The notes under the pieces: generated by a model
What the model was told of the DNA's origin: nothing
What the model saw: the letters and a program-made list of their open reading frames with translations, nothing else
Databases searched by the model: none
Source: Pseudomonas morbosilactucae
Lineage (GTDB): Bacteria; Pseudomonadota; Gammaproteobacteria; Pseudomonadales; Pseudomonadaceae
NCBI RefSeq assembly: GCF_023241715.1
Contig: NZ_JALQCW010000008.1
Coordinates: 62,001-126,000, forward strand
DNA: 64,000 bases
Reading direction: 5' to 3'
Shown: piece after piece, positions 53,146 through 61,334 of the stretch
Numbering within the stretch: the stretch's first letter is position 1
How the letters are laid out: every line of letters begins with the position of its first letter
Made by a program: the position numbers and the translations under genes

Positions 53146-54756
53146 ATGAGCATTCTCCCCTCGCTTTGGGCGCGGGTATTTGCGGCTACGCTGGCGATCA
53201 CCGCCGTGCCTGCCGTCTATGCCAAAACCCCGGCCGACCAACTGATCGTCGGCATGAGCATGATCAACCTGTTGTCCCTGGATCCTGCTGCCGCTACCGG
53301 GCTGGATGTCTCGGAGATCAACGCCAACCTCTACGACATGCTGCTGGTGCAGGACGTGGCCCAGCCCGATCGCCTGGTGCCGGCCCTGGCCGAACGCTGG
53401 GAAGTCAGCGAAGACCGCAAGACCCTGACCTTTCACCTGCGCTCCGGCGTGAAGTTCCAGTCCGGCAACCCCCTGAGTGCCGAAGACGTGGCCTGGTCGC
53501 TGCAACGGGTGCTCAAGCTCAACCTGGCCCTGGCCTCGACCTGGAAGGCCTACGGTTTCAGTGCTGACAACGTCGAAAGCACCATGCGCGCCACCGATGC
53601 CAACACCTTTGTCATCGAGCTGCCACGGCCCACCGACCCGATGCTGGTGCTCAATACCCTGGCGACGTCGCCCAGCGCCTTCGTCCTCGATCGCAAGAAA
53701 GTCCTGGAAAACCAGAAGAACAATGACCTGGGGGCCGCCTGGCTGGTGACCCACGCCGCCGGCAGCGGGGCCTTCGTGCTCAATGACTGGCGCGCCAACG
53801 ACGTGATCCTCATGACCCGTTTCGACGGCTACTGGGGCGGCCCGGCCAAGCTCAAGCGCATCGTCATGCGCAACATGACCGAGTCCCAATCCTTGCGCCT
53901 GATGATCGAACGCGGCGACCTGGACATCGCCAAAGGCATGTCCGCGCCTGATATCGAAGCCCTGCAAGGCAGCGACAAAGTCCGCACCCAGACCCTGCAG
54001 CGCGGCACCCTCTACTACGTCGCCCTGAGCGTCAAACAGCCGATGTTCGCCGACGCCCGTGTGCGCAAGGCCGTGCGTTCGCTGATCGACTACCAGGGCA
54101 TCAACCAGACCGTGATGCCGCACTACGGGCTGATCAACCAGCGCCCGCTGCCCCTGGGCCTGCCGGCGCGCCTGCCCGACCCGGGCTACCGCCTGAACGT
54201 CGAGGAAGCCAAGAAGCTGTTGGCCGAAGCCGGTTACCCCAACGGCTTCAAGACCACCATTCGGGTACTGGCCGAACCGCCGTTCATCAACATCGCTTCC
54301 AACCTGCAGTCGACCCTGGCCCAGGCCGGGATCCAGGCCAGCATCATCACCGGCACCGGCAACCAGATTTACGGCGCCATGCGTGAACGCAGCTTCGACA
54401 TCATCGTCGGCCGTGGCGGTGGCGGGGCAGAGCGCCATCCGCACTCCAGCCTGCGCACCCTGGTGTACAACCCGGACAACCGCGACGAAGCCAAGCTGAG
54501 CAACTTCCAGGGCTGGCGCACCTCGTTCTACAGCCCCGAGTTGAACCAGTTGATCGAGAGTGCCGAAGTCGAGCCGGACGCCGCCAAGCAACTGGCCGAC
54601 TACCGCAAGGTTCAGGAACAGCTCGATCAACAAGTGGGCGCCATCCTGCCGATCTCGCAGATGACCGATACGGTGCTGATTTACGGCGATGTCGTCGACT
54701 ATCAGGGCCACACCGCCGCCACCACTCGCTACAAAGACGTCTACAAAAAGCGCTGA
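53146..54756 (+). CDS. ABC importer substrate-binding protein 1 (SBP_bac_5, DppA/OppA-like)
   Basis: 536 residues from the ATG at 53146. Sec signal peptide of about 26 residues (ends PAVYA), then the extracytoplasmic type-C binding fold: LIVGMSMINLLSLDPAAATG, the family signature around LTFHLRSGVKFQSGNPLSAEDVAWSL and ARLPDPGYRLNVEEAKKLLAEAGYP. Peptide-type binding proteins are also used for oligosaccharides, and the island suggests an oligogalacturonide or uronate ligand (inference). A second paralogue of equal length follows the permease. A tight UUCG hairpin (54764-54785) lies downstream. Confidence 0.88.
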   Translation: MSILPSLWARVFAATLAITAVPAVYAKTPADQLIVGMSMINLLSLDPAAATGLDVSEINANLYDMLLVQDVAQPDRLVPALAERWEVSEDRKTLTFHLRSGVKFQSGNPLSAEDVAWSLQRVLKLNLALASTWKAYGFSADNVESTMRATDANTFVIELPRPTDPMLVLNTLATSPSAFVLDRKKVLENQKNNDLGAAWLVTHAAGSGAFVLNDWRANDVILMTRFDGYWGGPAKLKRIVMRNMTESQSLRLMIERGDLDIAKGMSAPDIEALQGSDKVRTQTLQRGTLYYVALSVKQPMFADARVRKAVRSLIDYQGINQTVMPHYGLINQRPLPLGLPARLPDPGYRLNVEEAKKLLAEAGYPNGFKTTIRVLAEPPFINIASNLQSTLAQAGIQASIITGTGNQIYGAMRERSFDIIVGRGGGGAERHPHSSLRTLVYNPDNRDEAKLSNFQGWRTSFYSPELNQLIESAEVEPDAAKQLADYRKVQEQLDQQVGAILPISQMTDTVLIYGDVVDYQGHTAATTRYKDVYKKR

Positions 54757-54763
54757 CAGGACG

Positions 54764-54785
54764 GCGTGGGGCTTCGGCCCCGCGC
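54764..54785 (+). other. Intercistronic stem-loop with TTCG tetraloop
   Basis: GCGTGGGGC TTCG GCCCCGCGC: a nine-base stem with one G-T pair and a very stable UUCG loop, with no T-tract. It probably protects the upstream binding-protein mRNA from 3' decay and keeps its level above that of the permease. Confidence 0.7.
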
Positions 54786-54824
54786 CCCTGGATGCAGCGG
54801 TGACCGATTGATCAGGAGTTCACT

Positions 54825-55862
54825 ATGTTTGTTTCGACTGCCTCCGTATTGGGGGCCCGCGCTTCCAATACCGCCCGGCGTGCCAGCACGGTCTTGGTGA
54901 CCTTGCTTGGCCTGCTGGCACTGACCTTCGTCATTGGTCGGGTCATGCCGCTGGATCCCGTGCTGGCGGTGGTCGGGCCAGACGCCGACAGCTCCACCTA
55001 CGACCAGGTGTATCGGGCCATGGGCCTGGACAAGCCGATCTGGACCCAGTTCGGCCTGTACCTTAATGACTTGCTGCACGGTAACTTTGGCAACGCCCTG
55101 TTGACCGGCCACCCGGTACTCGACGACATCCGTCGCGTGTTCCCGGCGACCATCGAGCTGGCCACCCTGGCCATTCTCTTCGGCGTGCTGATCGGCCTGC
55201 CACTGGGCGTCTGCGCGGCCAGCAACCAGGGCCGCCTGGGCGACCATGTGGCCCGGGTCATCACCCTGTTTGGCTACTCCACACCGATTTTCTGGCTGGG
55301 CATGATGGGCCTGCTGGTGTTCTACGCCTGGCTCGGCTGGGCCGGTGGCGCAGGCCGCATCGACCTGGCCTACGACGGCATGGTCCCCGACGTGACCGGC
55401 CTGCTGCTGATCGACTCGGCCCTGGCCGGGGACTGGGAAGCCTTCACCAGTGCCCTGCGCCATATCGTCCTGCCGGCGCTGATCCTGGGCCTCAACTCGG
55501 TGGCCTACATCAGCCGCATGACCCGCAGCTTCATGCTGGAACAGCTGTCCCAGGAATACATCATCACCGCTCGGGTCAAGGGCCTGTCCCGCCGCCAGGT
55601 GGTCTGGGGCCACGCCTTCCGCAACATCCTCGTGCAACTGCTGACCGTGGTGGCCCTGGCCTACGGCTCCCTGCTCGAAGGCGCGGTATTGATCGAGACG
55701 GTCTTCGCCTGGCCCGGTTTCGGCCAGTACCTGACCAGCAGCCTGATGCTCGGCGACATGAACGCCGTGATGGGTTGCGTGCTGGTGATCGGCTTGATTT
55801 TCGTCGCCCTGAACCTGATCAGCGACGCCCTGTACAAGGTGTTCGACCCACGGACCCGCTAA
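54825..55862 (+). CDS. ABC transporter permease 1 (DppB/OppB-like)
   Basis: 345 residues. Six transmembrane helices. The N-terminal block TLLGLLALTFVIGRVMPLDPV with GLDKPIWTQFGLYL, and the later SRMTRSFMLEQLSQEYIITARVKGLSRRQVVWGHAFRN with the EAA-type coupling loop, are DppB features. It sits between the two paralogous binding-protein genes and pairs with the DppC-like permease at 57580. Confidence 0.92.
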   Translation: MFVSTASVLGARASNTARRASTVLVTLLGLLALTFVIGRVMPLDPVLAVVGPDADSSTYDQVYRAMGLDKPIWTQFGLYLNDLLHGNFGNALLTGHPVLDDIRRVFPATIELATLAILFGVLIGLPLGVCAASNQGRLGDHVARVITLFGYSTPIFWLGMMGLLVFYAWLGWAGGAGRIDLAYDGMVPDVTGLLLIDSALAGDWEAFTSALRHIVLPALILGLNSVAYISRMTRSFMLEQLSQEYIITARVKGLSRRQVVWGHAFRNILVQLLTVVALAYGSLLEGAVLIETVFAWPGFGQYLTSSLMLGDMNAVMGCVLVIGLIFVALNLISDALYKVFDPRTR

Positions 55863-55912
55863 TTCGCAACCCCAGCTGCCGAACCGATAAAACTATAAAA
55901 AAGGACGCTCGA

Positions 55913-57523
55913 ATGAAGACTGCTTTTACCAAACTGCACCTCAGCCTGTTGGCCGCTGTCCTGACCCTGGGTCCGATGGCGGCGGTGCAGGCCAAGACGC
56001 CCGCCGACCAACTGATCGTCGGCATGAGCATGGTCAACCTGTTCTCCATCGACCCGGCCAACGCCCCGGGCCTGGATGCGTCCGGGGTCAACGCCAACCT
56101 CTACGACACCCTGATCAAGCGCGACAACGGCAGCCCGGAAAAACACCTGCCTCAATTGGCCGAACGCTGGGAGATCAGCGAAGACGGCAAGCAAGTGACT
56201 TTCCATCTGCGCCAGGACGTGAAGTTCCACTCCGGCAACCCGCTGACCGCTGAAGACGTGGCCTGGTCGCTGTACCGGGTGATGAAGCTCAACTTCGGCT
56301 TGGCCACCACCTGGAAGGCCTACGGCTACAGCGTTGACAACATCCAGTCGCTGATCCGCGCCACCGACACCCACACCCTGACCATCGACCTGCCGCAAGT
56401 CATGGACCCGCTGCTGCTGGTGGACTCCCTGGCCATTTCCCCTAGCGCCGTGGTGGTGGACCGCAAGACGGCCCTGGCCCACGAGAAGAATGGCGACCTG
56501 GGCGCCGGCTGGCTGGTGACCAACGAAGCCGGCAGCGGGCCGTTCGTGCTGACCAAATGGAGCGCCAACGATTCCCTGCTGCTGACCCGCTTCGACGGCT
56601 ACTGGGGCGGCGCGGCCAAGCTCAAGCGTGTGGTGGTGCGGCACATGACCGAATCCCAGTCCCTGCGCCTGATGCTGGAGCGCGGTGACCTTGACCTGGC
56701 CTATGGCATGGCCGCACCGGACATCCGTGCCATCGACGGCTCGGAAAAAATCCAGGTGCAGTCCCTGCAGCGCGGCACCATGTACTACGTGGCCATGAGC
56801 ATGAAGCAGCCCGAGTTCGCCAAGCCCAAGGTCCGCGAGGCAGTGCGCAACCTGATCGACTACAAGGGCCTGGATGAGCAGGTCATGCCGTACTACGGCA
56901 AGCTCAACCAGCAGCCGATGCAGCTGAGCCTGGAAGCCCGCCTGCCGGACCCGGGTTATCACATGGACGTGGCCAAGGCCAAGAAGCTGCTGGCCGAAGC
57001 CGGTTACCCGGAAGGCTTCACCACCACCATCCGCACCTTGTCCGAGCCGCCGTTCATCGACATCGCCGCGCGCCTGCAATCGACCCTCGCCGAAGGCGGG
57101 ATCAAGGCCAGCATCGTCACCGGCACCGGCAACCAGGTGTACGGCGCCATGCGTGCGCGCAACTTCGAGATCATCGTCGCCCGCGGCGCCGAACGTTACC
57201 CGCACCCGTACTTCAGCCTGCGGACCTTTGCCTACAACCCCAACAACAGCGACGACGCCGGCTTGCCGAACTTCCAGGGCTGGCGCGCCTCGTTCTTCAG
57301 CCCGGAACTCAACACCCTGATCGACAAGGTTGGTGTGGAGCGTGACGGTGACAAGCGCCTGAGCATGTACCACCAGGCGCAGAAGCTCTACGACCAGCAG
57401 GTCGGCCCGATCATGATGATTTCCCAGATGACCGACACCGTGGTCAGCGCTGCCGACGTTAAAGGCTTCGACGGCGATGACGCCGAAGCCACCCGTTACC
57501 TGGGCGTCTACAAGCAACGCTGA
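55913..57523 (+). CDS. ABC importer substrate-binding protein 2 (paralogue of 53146-54756)
   Basis: 536 residues from the ATG at 55913 (AAAAAAGGACG leader); signal peptide about 26 residues, cleaved near VQA-KT. It is aligned end to end with binding protein 1 (both read KTPADQLIVGMSM after the signal peptide; LLAEAGYP and AGSG shared). It differs at likely ligand contacts, for example RGAERYPHPYFSLRTF here against RGGGGAERHPHSSLRTL in copy 1. One importer with two binding proteins may take a wider range of chain lengths or related uronides. A GGCGCGCC-TGTT-GGCGCGCC hairpin follows. Confidence 0.88.
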   Translation: MKTAFTKLHLSLLAAVLTLGPMAAVQAKTPADQLIVGMSMVNLFSIDPANAPGLDASGVNANLYDTLIKRDNGSPEKHLPQLAERWEISEDGKQVTFHLRQDVKFHSGNPLTAEDVAWSLYRVMKLNFGLATTWKAYGYSVDNIQSLIRATDTHTLTIDLPQVMDPLLLVDSLAISPSAVVVDRKTALAHEKNGDLGAGWLVTNEAGSGPFVLTKWSANDSLLLTRFDGYWGGAAKLKRVVVRHMTESQSLRLMLERGDLDLAYGMAAPDIRAIDGSEKIQVQSLQRGTMYYVAMSMKQPEFAKPKVREAVRNLIDYKGLDEQVMPYYGKLNQQPMQLSLEARLPDPGYHMDVAKAKKLLAEAGYPEGFTTTIRTLSEPPFIDIAARLQSTLAEGGIKASIVTGTGNQVYGAMRARNFEIIVARGAERYPHPYFSLRTFAYNPNNSDDAGLPNFQGWRASFFSPELNTLIDKVGVERDGDKRLSMYHQAQKLYDQQVGPIMMISQMTDTVVSAADVKGFDGDDAEATRYLGVYKQR

Positions 57524-57532
57524 GTGCCGCCT

Positions 57533-57552
57533 GGCGCGCCTGTTGGCGCGCC
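57533..57552 (+). other. Intercistronic perfect stem-loop after binding protein 2
   Basis: GGCGCGCC TGTT GGCGCGCC forms a perfect 8-bp stem without a T-tract. It is placed like the stem-loop after binding protein 1 and probably has the same mRNA-stabilising or attenuating role. Confidence 0.65.
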
Positions 57553-57579
57553 GGGTGATCCTGATTTCAAATCGAGAAC

Positions 57580-58503
57580 ATGCCGATGATTGCCAACATG
57601 TCTTCTACCGACACCACCGCCAAGCGCCAGGCCGATCGTACCCCCGGCTCCAGCTTCGATGCCTTGTGCAAGAGCGGCCTGCGGGTCCTGCGCCACTTGT
57701 TGCGTAACCCCATGACCCTGGCCGGGCTGCTGGTCGCGGTGCTGTTGATCGTGGTGGCGGCGTTCGCCCCGTGGATCGCCACCCATGACCCGGTGGTGCA
57801 GAACCTGGCCAATGCCCTGCAGGCACCCGGCGCCGCCCACTGGTTCGGCACCGATGAGTACGGCCGCGACATCTTCAGCCGGCTGGTCTATGGCTCGCGC
57901 ATCACCCTCTACATCATTGCCCTGGTCACCGTGATCGTCGGCCCCATCGGGCTGTTTATCGGCACCGTCTCGGGCTACTACGGCGGCATTGTCGACACGG
58001 TGTTCATGCGCCTGACCGACATCTTCATTTCTTTCCCCAGCCTGGTGCTGGCGCTGGCGTTCATCGCCGCCCTCGGCCCTGGCCTGGAGCATGCGGTGGT
58101 GGCCATTGCGCTGACCTCCTGGCCGCCCATCGCCCGTCTGGCGCGGGCGGAAACCCTGTCCCTGCGCAAGGCCGACTTCGTGGTCGCGGTCGAGCTGCAA
58201 GGCGCGTCCTCGGCGCGAATCATCCTGCGTCACATCGTGCCCATGTGCCTGTCGTCGGTGATCATCCGCCTGACCATGAACATGGCCGGCATCATCCTCA
58301 CCGCCGCCGCCCTGGGCTTCCTCGGCCTGGGTGCCCAGGCACCGCTGCCGGAGTGGGGCGCGATGATTTCCACAGGCCGTCGCTACATGCTCGAGTGCTG
58401 GTGGCTGGTAGCCGTTCCAGGCGCTGCGATCATGTTGGTCAGCCTGGCTTTCAACCTGTTGGGCGATGGCCTGCGGGACATCCTCGATCCGCGTAGCGAG
58501 TAA
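57580..58503 (+). CDS. ABC transporter permease 2 (DppC/OppC-like)
   Basis: 307 residues from the ATG at 57580 (alternatives at 57586 and 57598). The OppC N-terminal helix (LRNPMTLAGLLVAVLLIVVAAFAPW) and the signature HWFGTDEYGRDIFSRLVYGSRITL are followed by five further helices. The EAA-type loop ARAETLSLRKADFVVAVELQGASSARIILRHIVP contacts the ATPases. It precedes the ATPase genes by 11 bases. Confidence 0.92.
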   Translation: MPMIANMSSTDTTAKRQADRTPGSSFDALCKSGLRVLRHLLRNPMTLAGLLVAVLLIVVAAFAPWIATHDPVVQNLANALQAPGAAHWFGTDEYGRDIFSRLVYGSRITLYIIALVTVIVGPIGLFIGTVSGYYGGIVDTVFMRLTDIFISFPSLVLALAFIAALGPGLEHAVVAIALTSWPPIARLARAETLSLRKADFVVAVELQGASSARIILRHIVPMCLSSVIIRLTMNMAGIILTAAALGFLGLGAQAPLPEWGAMISTGRRYMLECWWLVAVPGAAIMLVSLAFNLLGDGLRDILDPRSE

Positions 58504-58514
58504 CCGGAGGCTTT

Positions 58515-59353
58515 ATGTCTGCCATCAAATTGAATGTCGAAGGCCTCAACGTGCGCTTCGTCAACGGTCAGAAAGAAACCCACGCAGTGCGTGATGTGTC
58601 CTTCACCCTGGCTCGGGAAAAACTCGCCATCGTCGGCGAGTCCGGCTCGGGCAAGTCCACGGTCGGTCGCAGCTTGCTGAAGCTGCACCCGGCCAGCGCC
58701 AAGATCACCGCCAAGGCCATGCAGTTCGGTGACATCGACCTGCTTTCGGCCGGTGAAAAGGCCATGCAGAAGATTCGCGGCCAGCGCATCTCGATGATCA
58801 TGCAAGACCCGAAATACTCGCTGAACCCGGTGGTCAAGGTCGGCGACCAGATCGCCGAAGCCTACCTGGCCCACCACAAGGCCAGCCGCAGCGATGCCCG
58901 CGAGCGGGTCATGGAAATGCTCGAAAAAGTGCATATCCGCGATCCGAAACGGGTCTACAACCTGTACCCCCACGAAGTCTCCGGCGGCATGGGCCAGCGC
59001 ATCATGATCGCATGATGGTCATCACCCGCCCGGAAGTGATCATCGCCGACGAGCCGACCTCGGCCCTCGACGTGTCTGTGCGCCAGCAGGTGCTCAGCGT
59101 GCTTGAAGAGCTGGTGGAGCAGCAGGAACTGGGGCTGATCTTCGTCAGCCACGACCTCAACCTGGTGCGCAACTACTGCGACCGGGTGCTGGTGATGTAC
59201 GCCGGGCGGGTGGTGGAATCCCTCGCTGCCTGCGACCTGCAACACGCCCAACATCCCTATACCCGTGGCCTGCTGGCCGCGCTGCCGAGCATGGACAACC
59301 GCCGCGAGCGCCTGCCGGTGCTGCAGCGCGATCCACTCTGGCTGACTTCCTGA
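58515..59353 (+). pseudogene. ABC transporter ATPase 1 (DppD/OppD-like), frameshifted as given
   Basis: Walker A GESGSGKSTVGRS, Q-loop MQDPKYSLNP and the signature VSGGMGQRIMIA are in the first segment (58515-59015). Walker B VIIADEPTSALDVSVRQQ, the H-loop FVSHDLNLVRNYCDR and the C-terminal part are in the second (59012-59353). ATCGCATGATGG is one base short of ATC GCC ATG ATG G, so the expected GQRIMIAMMVITRPE is broken. The joined protein would be 279 residues. The break leaves an ATGA overlap that could allow re-initiation, but a split between the signature and Walker B would not fold as a normal ATPase. A sequence error is likely. Confidence 0.88.
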
Positions 59354-59363
59354 GGAACCGACC

Positions 59364-60140
59364 ATGCCCATGATCCAAGCACACGCGCTGAACCTCAGCT
59401 TCGGCGCCGGCCCGGCCCTCAACCAGGTGCTGCACGATGTCAGCCTGAGCGTCGCCGACGGCGAATCCTTCGGCCTGGTGGGGGAGTCCGGTTCGGGCAA
59501 GACCACCGTGCTGCGCTGCCTGGCCGGGCAGTACCGGCACTGGAGCGGCGAGCTGAGCATTGCCGGCGCGCCCCTGCAGCACAAGATTCCCAAGGAACAC
59601 TTTCGCAAGGTGCAGATGGTCTTCCAGGACCCCTACGGTTCCCTGCACCCGCGCCACACCATCGACACCGCCTTGCGCGAGCCGCTGATCATCCACGGCA
59701 TCCAGGACAAGGACGATCGGATCAACGAAATCCTGCTCAAGGTCGGCCTCAACGACAGTTTCCGCTACCGCTACCCGCACCAGTTGTCCGGTGGTCAGCG
59801 CCAGCGCGTGGCGATTGCCCGGGCGCTGATCCTCGAACCGCGGGTCTTGCTGCTGGATGAGCCGACCTCGGCCCTGGACGTGTCGGTGCAGGCGGAGATC
59901 CTCAACCTGCTGGCGGACCTGCGCCAGCGCGAGAAGCTCACCTACCTGATGGTGACCCACGACCTGGGCGTGGTGACTCACCTGTGTGACCGGGTGGCGG
60001 TGATGCAGCAGGGCAAGATCGTCGAGTTGCTGGACAGCCAGGCGCTGAGCCAGAACCTGGCGAACCACGCCTATACCAAGATGCTGGTGCAGGCCAGCCG
60101 TGACTTCAGCCAAGAGTCCGAGCGTAAACTCGCCAGCTAG
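59364..60140 (+). CDS. ABC transporter ATPase 2 (DppF/OppF-like)
   Basis: 258 residues. Walker A LVGESGSGKTTVLRCLAG, Q-loop MVFQDPYGSLHP, signature LSGGQRQRVAIARALIL, Walker B VLLLDEPTSALDVSVQAE and H-loop MVTHDLGVVTHLCDR are all intact. It completes the importer with the upstream genes. It ends just before a candidate GntR operator (60141-60153), so it closes this operon. Confidence 0.94.
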   Translation: MPMIQAHALNLSFGAGPALNQVLHDVSLSVADGESFGLVGESGSGKTTVLRCLAGQYRHWSGELSIAGAPLQHKIPKEHFRKVQMVFQDPYGSLHPRHTIDTALREPLIIHGIQDKDDRINEILLKVGLNDSFRYRYPHQLSGGQRQRVAIARALILEPRVLLLDEPTSALDVSVQAEILNLLADLRQREKLTYLMVTHDLGVVTHLCDRVAVMQQGKIVELLDSQALSQNLANHAYTKMLVQASRDFSQESERKLAS

Positions 60141-60335
60141 GTTGTCGTACAACTAGGGCTGTTATGGGCCGCCCAGAAGGGGCCCATAGCGCAGCCTAAC
60201 CCCAGTATTACCCAAGTATTTAAGCTTTGTGCACCAAAAAAGCACATTGAGCATGGCCCTCTTCAAATTTTAGTTGTACGATGACGTACCTCTTAAGGTA
60301 TCTCCTCTCACTTTTCGGCTCGAGGTTTGCGAACC
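60141..60335 (+). promoter_or_regulatory. kdgD promoter region with two candidate GntR operators
   Basis: 195 bases between the ABC operon and kdgD. GTTGTCGTACAAC (60141-60153) equals the site at the regulator's own promoter; GTTGTACGATGAC (60273-60285) equals the dehydratase site, where the identity extends over 16 bases (GTTGTACGATGACGTA). ATGGGCC...GGCCCAT (60164-60187) could end the ABC transcript. Its spacing suggests kdgD and the following genes form a separate transcript. Confidence 0.72.
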
Positions 60336-61247
60336 ATGACTCCACAAGAATTAAAATCCGTCCTGTCTTCCGGCTTGCTGTCGTTCCCCATCACCGACTT
60401 TGACGCGGCGGGGGATTTCCGCGCCGACACCTACGCCCGTCGTCTCGAGTGGCTGGCCCCTTACGGCGCCAGCGCACTGTTCGCCGCCGGCGGCACCGGG
60501 GAGTTCTTCTCCCTGGAGCGCGACGAATACACCCAGATCATCAAGACGGCGGTCGACACCTGCAAAGGCCAGGTGCCAATCCTCGCCGGTGCCGGCGGCC
60601 CGACTCGCCAGGCCATCGCCTATGCCCAGGAAGCCGAGCGCCTGGGCGCTGCGGGCATCTTGCTGATGCCGCACTACCTCACCGAAGCCAGCCAGAAAGG
60701 CCTGGTGGCCCACGTTGAGCAGGTGTGCAAGTCGGTGGACTTCGGCGTGGTGGTGTACAACCGCAACCTCTGCCGCCTCGACGCCGACAGCCTGGAAGTG
60801 CTGGCTGAACGCTGCCCGAACCTGATCGGCTTCAAGGACGGCATCGGTGAGGTTGAATCCATGGTCTCGATCCGTCGTCGCCTGGGTGATCGCCTGACCT
60901 ACCTCGGCGGTCTGCCGACGGCCGAAGTCTATGCCGCGGCCTACAAGGCCCTGGGCGTGCCGGTCTACTCCTCGGCGGTGTTCAACTTCATCCCCAAGAC
61001 CGCCATGGACTTCTACCGTGCCGTGGCCGCCGACGACCACGCCACCGTGGGCCGTCTGATCGACGATTTCTTCCTGCCGTACCTGGCCATTCGCAACCGT
61101 TGCGAAGGCTATGGCGTGAGCATCGTCAAGGCCGGTGCGCGCCTGGTGGGCCACGACGCCGGCCCGGTACGGGCGCCGCTGACCGACCTGTTGCCCGATG
61201 AAATGGAACAACTGGACGTACTGATCAAAGCCCTGGGCGCTCAGTAA
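60336..61247 (+). CDS. kdgD: 5-dehydro-4-deoxyglucarate dehydratase
   Basis: 303 residues from the ATG at 60336 (GAGG ten bases upstream; an in-frame TTG three codons earlier is less likely). Class I aldolase fold of the DHDPS family: [14 protein letters not shown] phosphate-type loop, catalytic Tyr in VVVYNRN and Schiff-base Lys167 in [10 protein letters not shown]. KdgD dehydrates and decarboxylates 5-keto-4-deoxyglucarate to 2-oxoglutarate semialdehyde, the last special step of oxidative uronate breakdown. A 14-bp stem-loop follows at 61255-61284. Confidence 0.95.
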   Translation: MTPQELKSVLSSGLLSFPITDFDAAGDFRADTYARRLEWLAPYGASALFAAGGTGEFFSLERDEYTQIIKTAVDTCKGQVPILAGAGGPTRQAIAYAQEAERLGAAGILLMPHYLTEASQKGLVAHVEQVCKSVDFGVVVYNRNLCRLDADSLEVLAERCPNLIGFKDGIGEVESMVSIRRRLGDRLTYLGGLPTAEVYAAAYKALGVPVYSSAVFNFIPKTAMDFYRAVAADDHATVGRLIDDFFLPYLAIRNRCEGYGVSIVKAGARLVGHDAGPVRAPLTDLLPDEMEQLDVLIKALGAQ

Positions 61248-61254
61248 GCCCGAT

Positions 61255-61284
61255 GCCTGCGGCGCTCCCTGGAGCGCCGCAGGC
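61255..61284 (+). other. Perfect 14-bp inverted repeat after kdgD
   Basis: GCCTGCGGCGCTCC and GGAGCGCCGCAGGC are exact reverse complements separated by two bases, followed by GTTTCC. It may act as a terminator or 3' stabiliser between kdgD and the chemoreceptor. Confidence 0.7.
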
Positions 61285-61334
61285 GTTTCCGGGATCAGGG
61301 GATGAGCCAGGTACAACGCAACAGGAAGGCGTTA

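Noticed and set aside
51685..54711. A 1008-codon open frame on the minus strand opposite the dehydratase and binding-protein genes
   Set aside because: It mirrors the codons of the real plus-strand genes, has low-complexity Gly/His/Gln/Val composition and no domain; a GC-rich antisense shadow.
60228..60246. TGTGC-N9-GCACA palindrome in the kdgD promoter, resembling an NtrC site (GCACCA...)
   Set aside because: Only one half fits the NtrC consensus and no sigma54 promoter is nearby; it may be chance.
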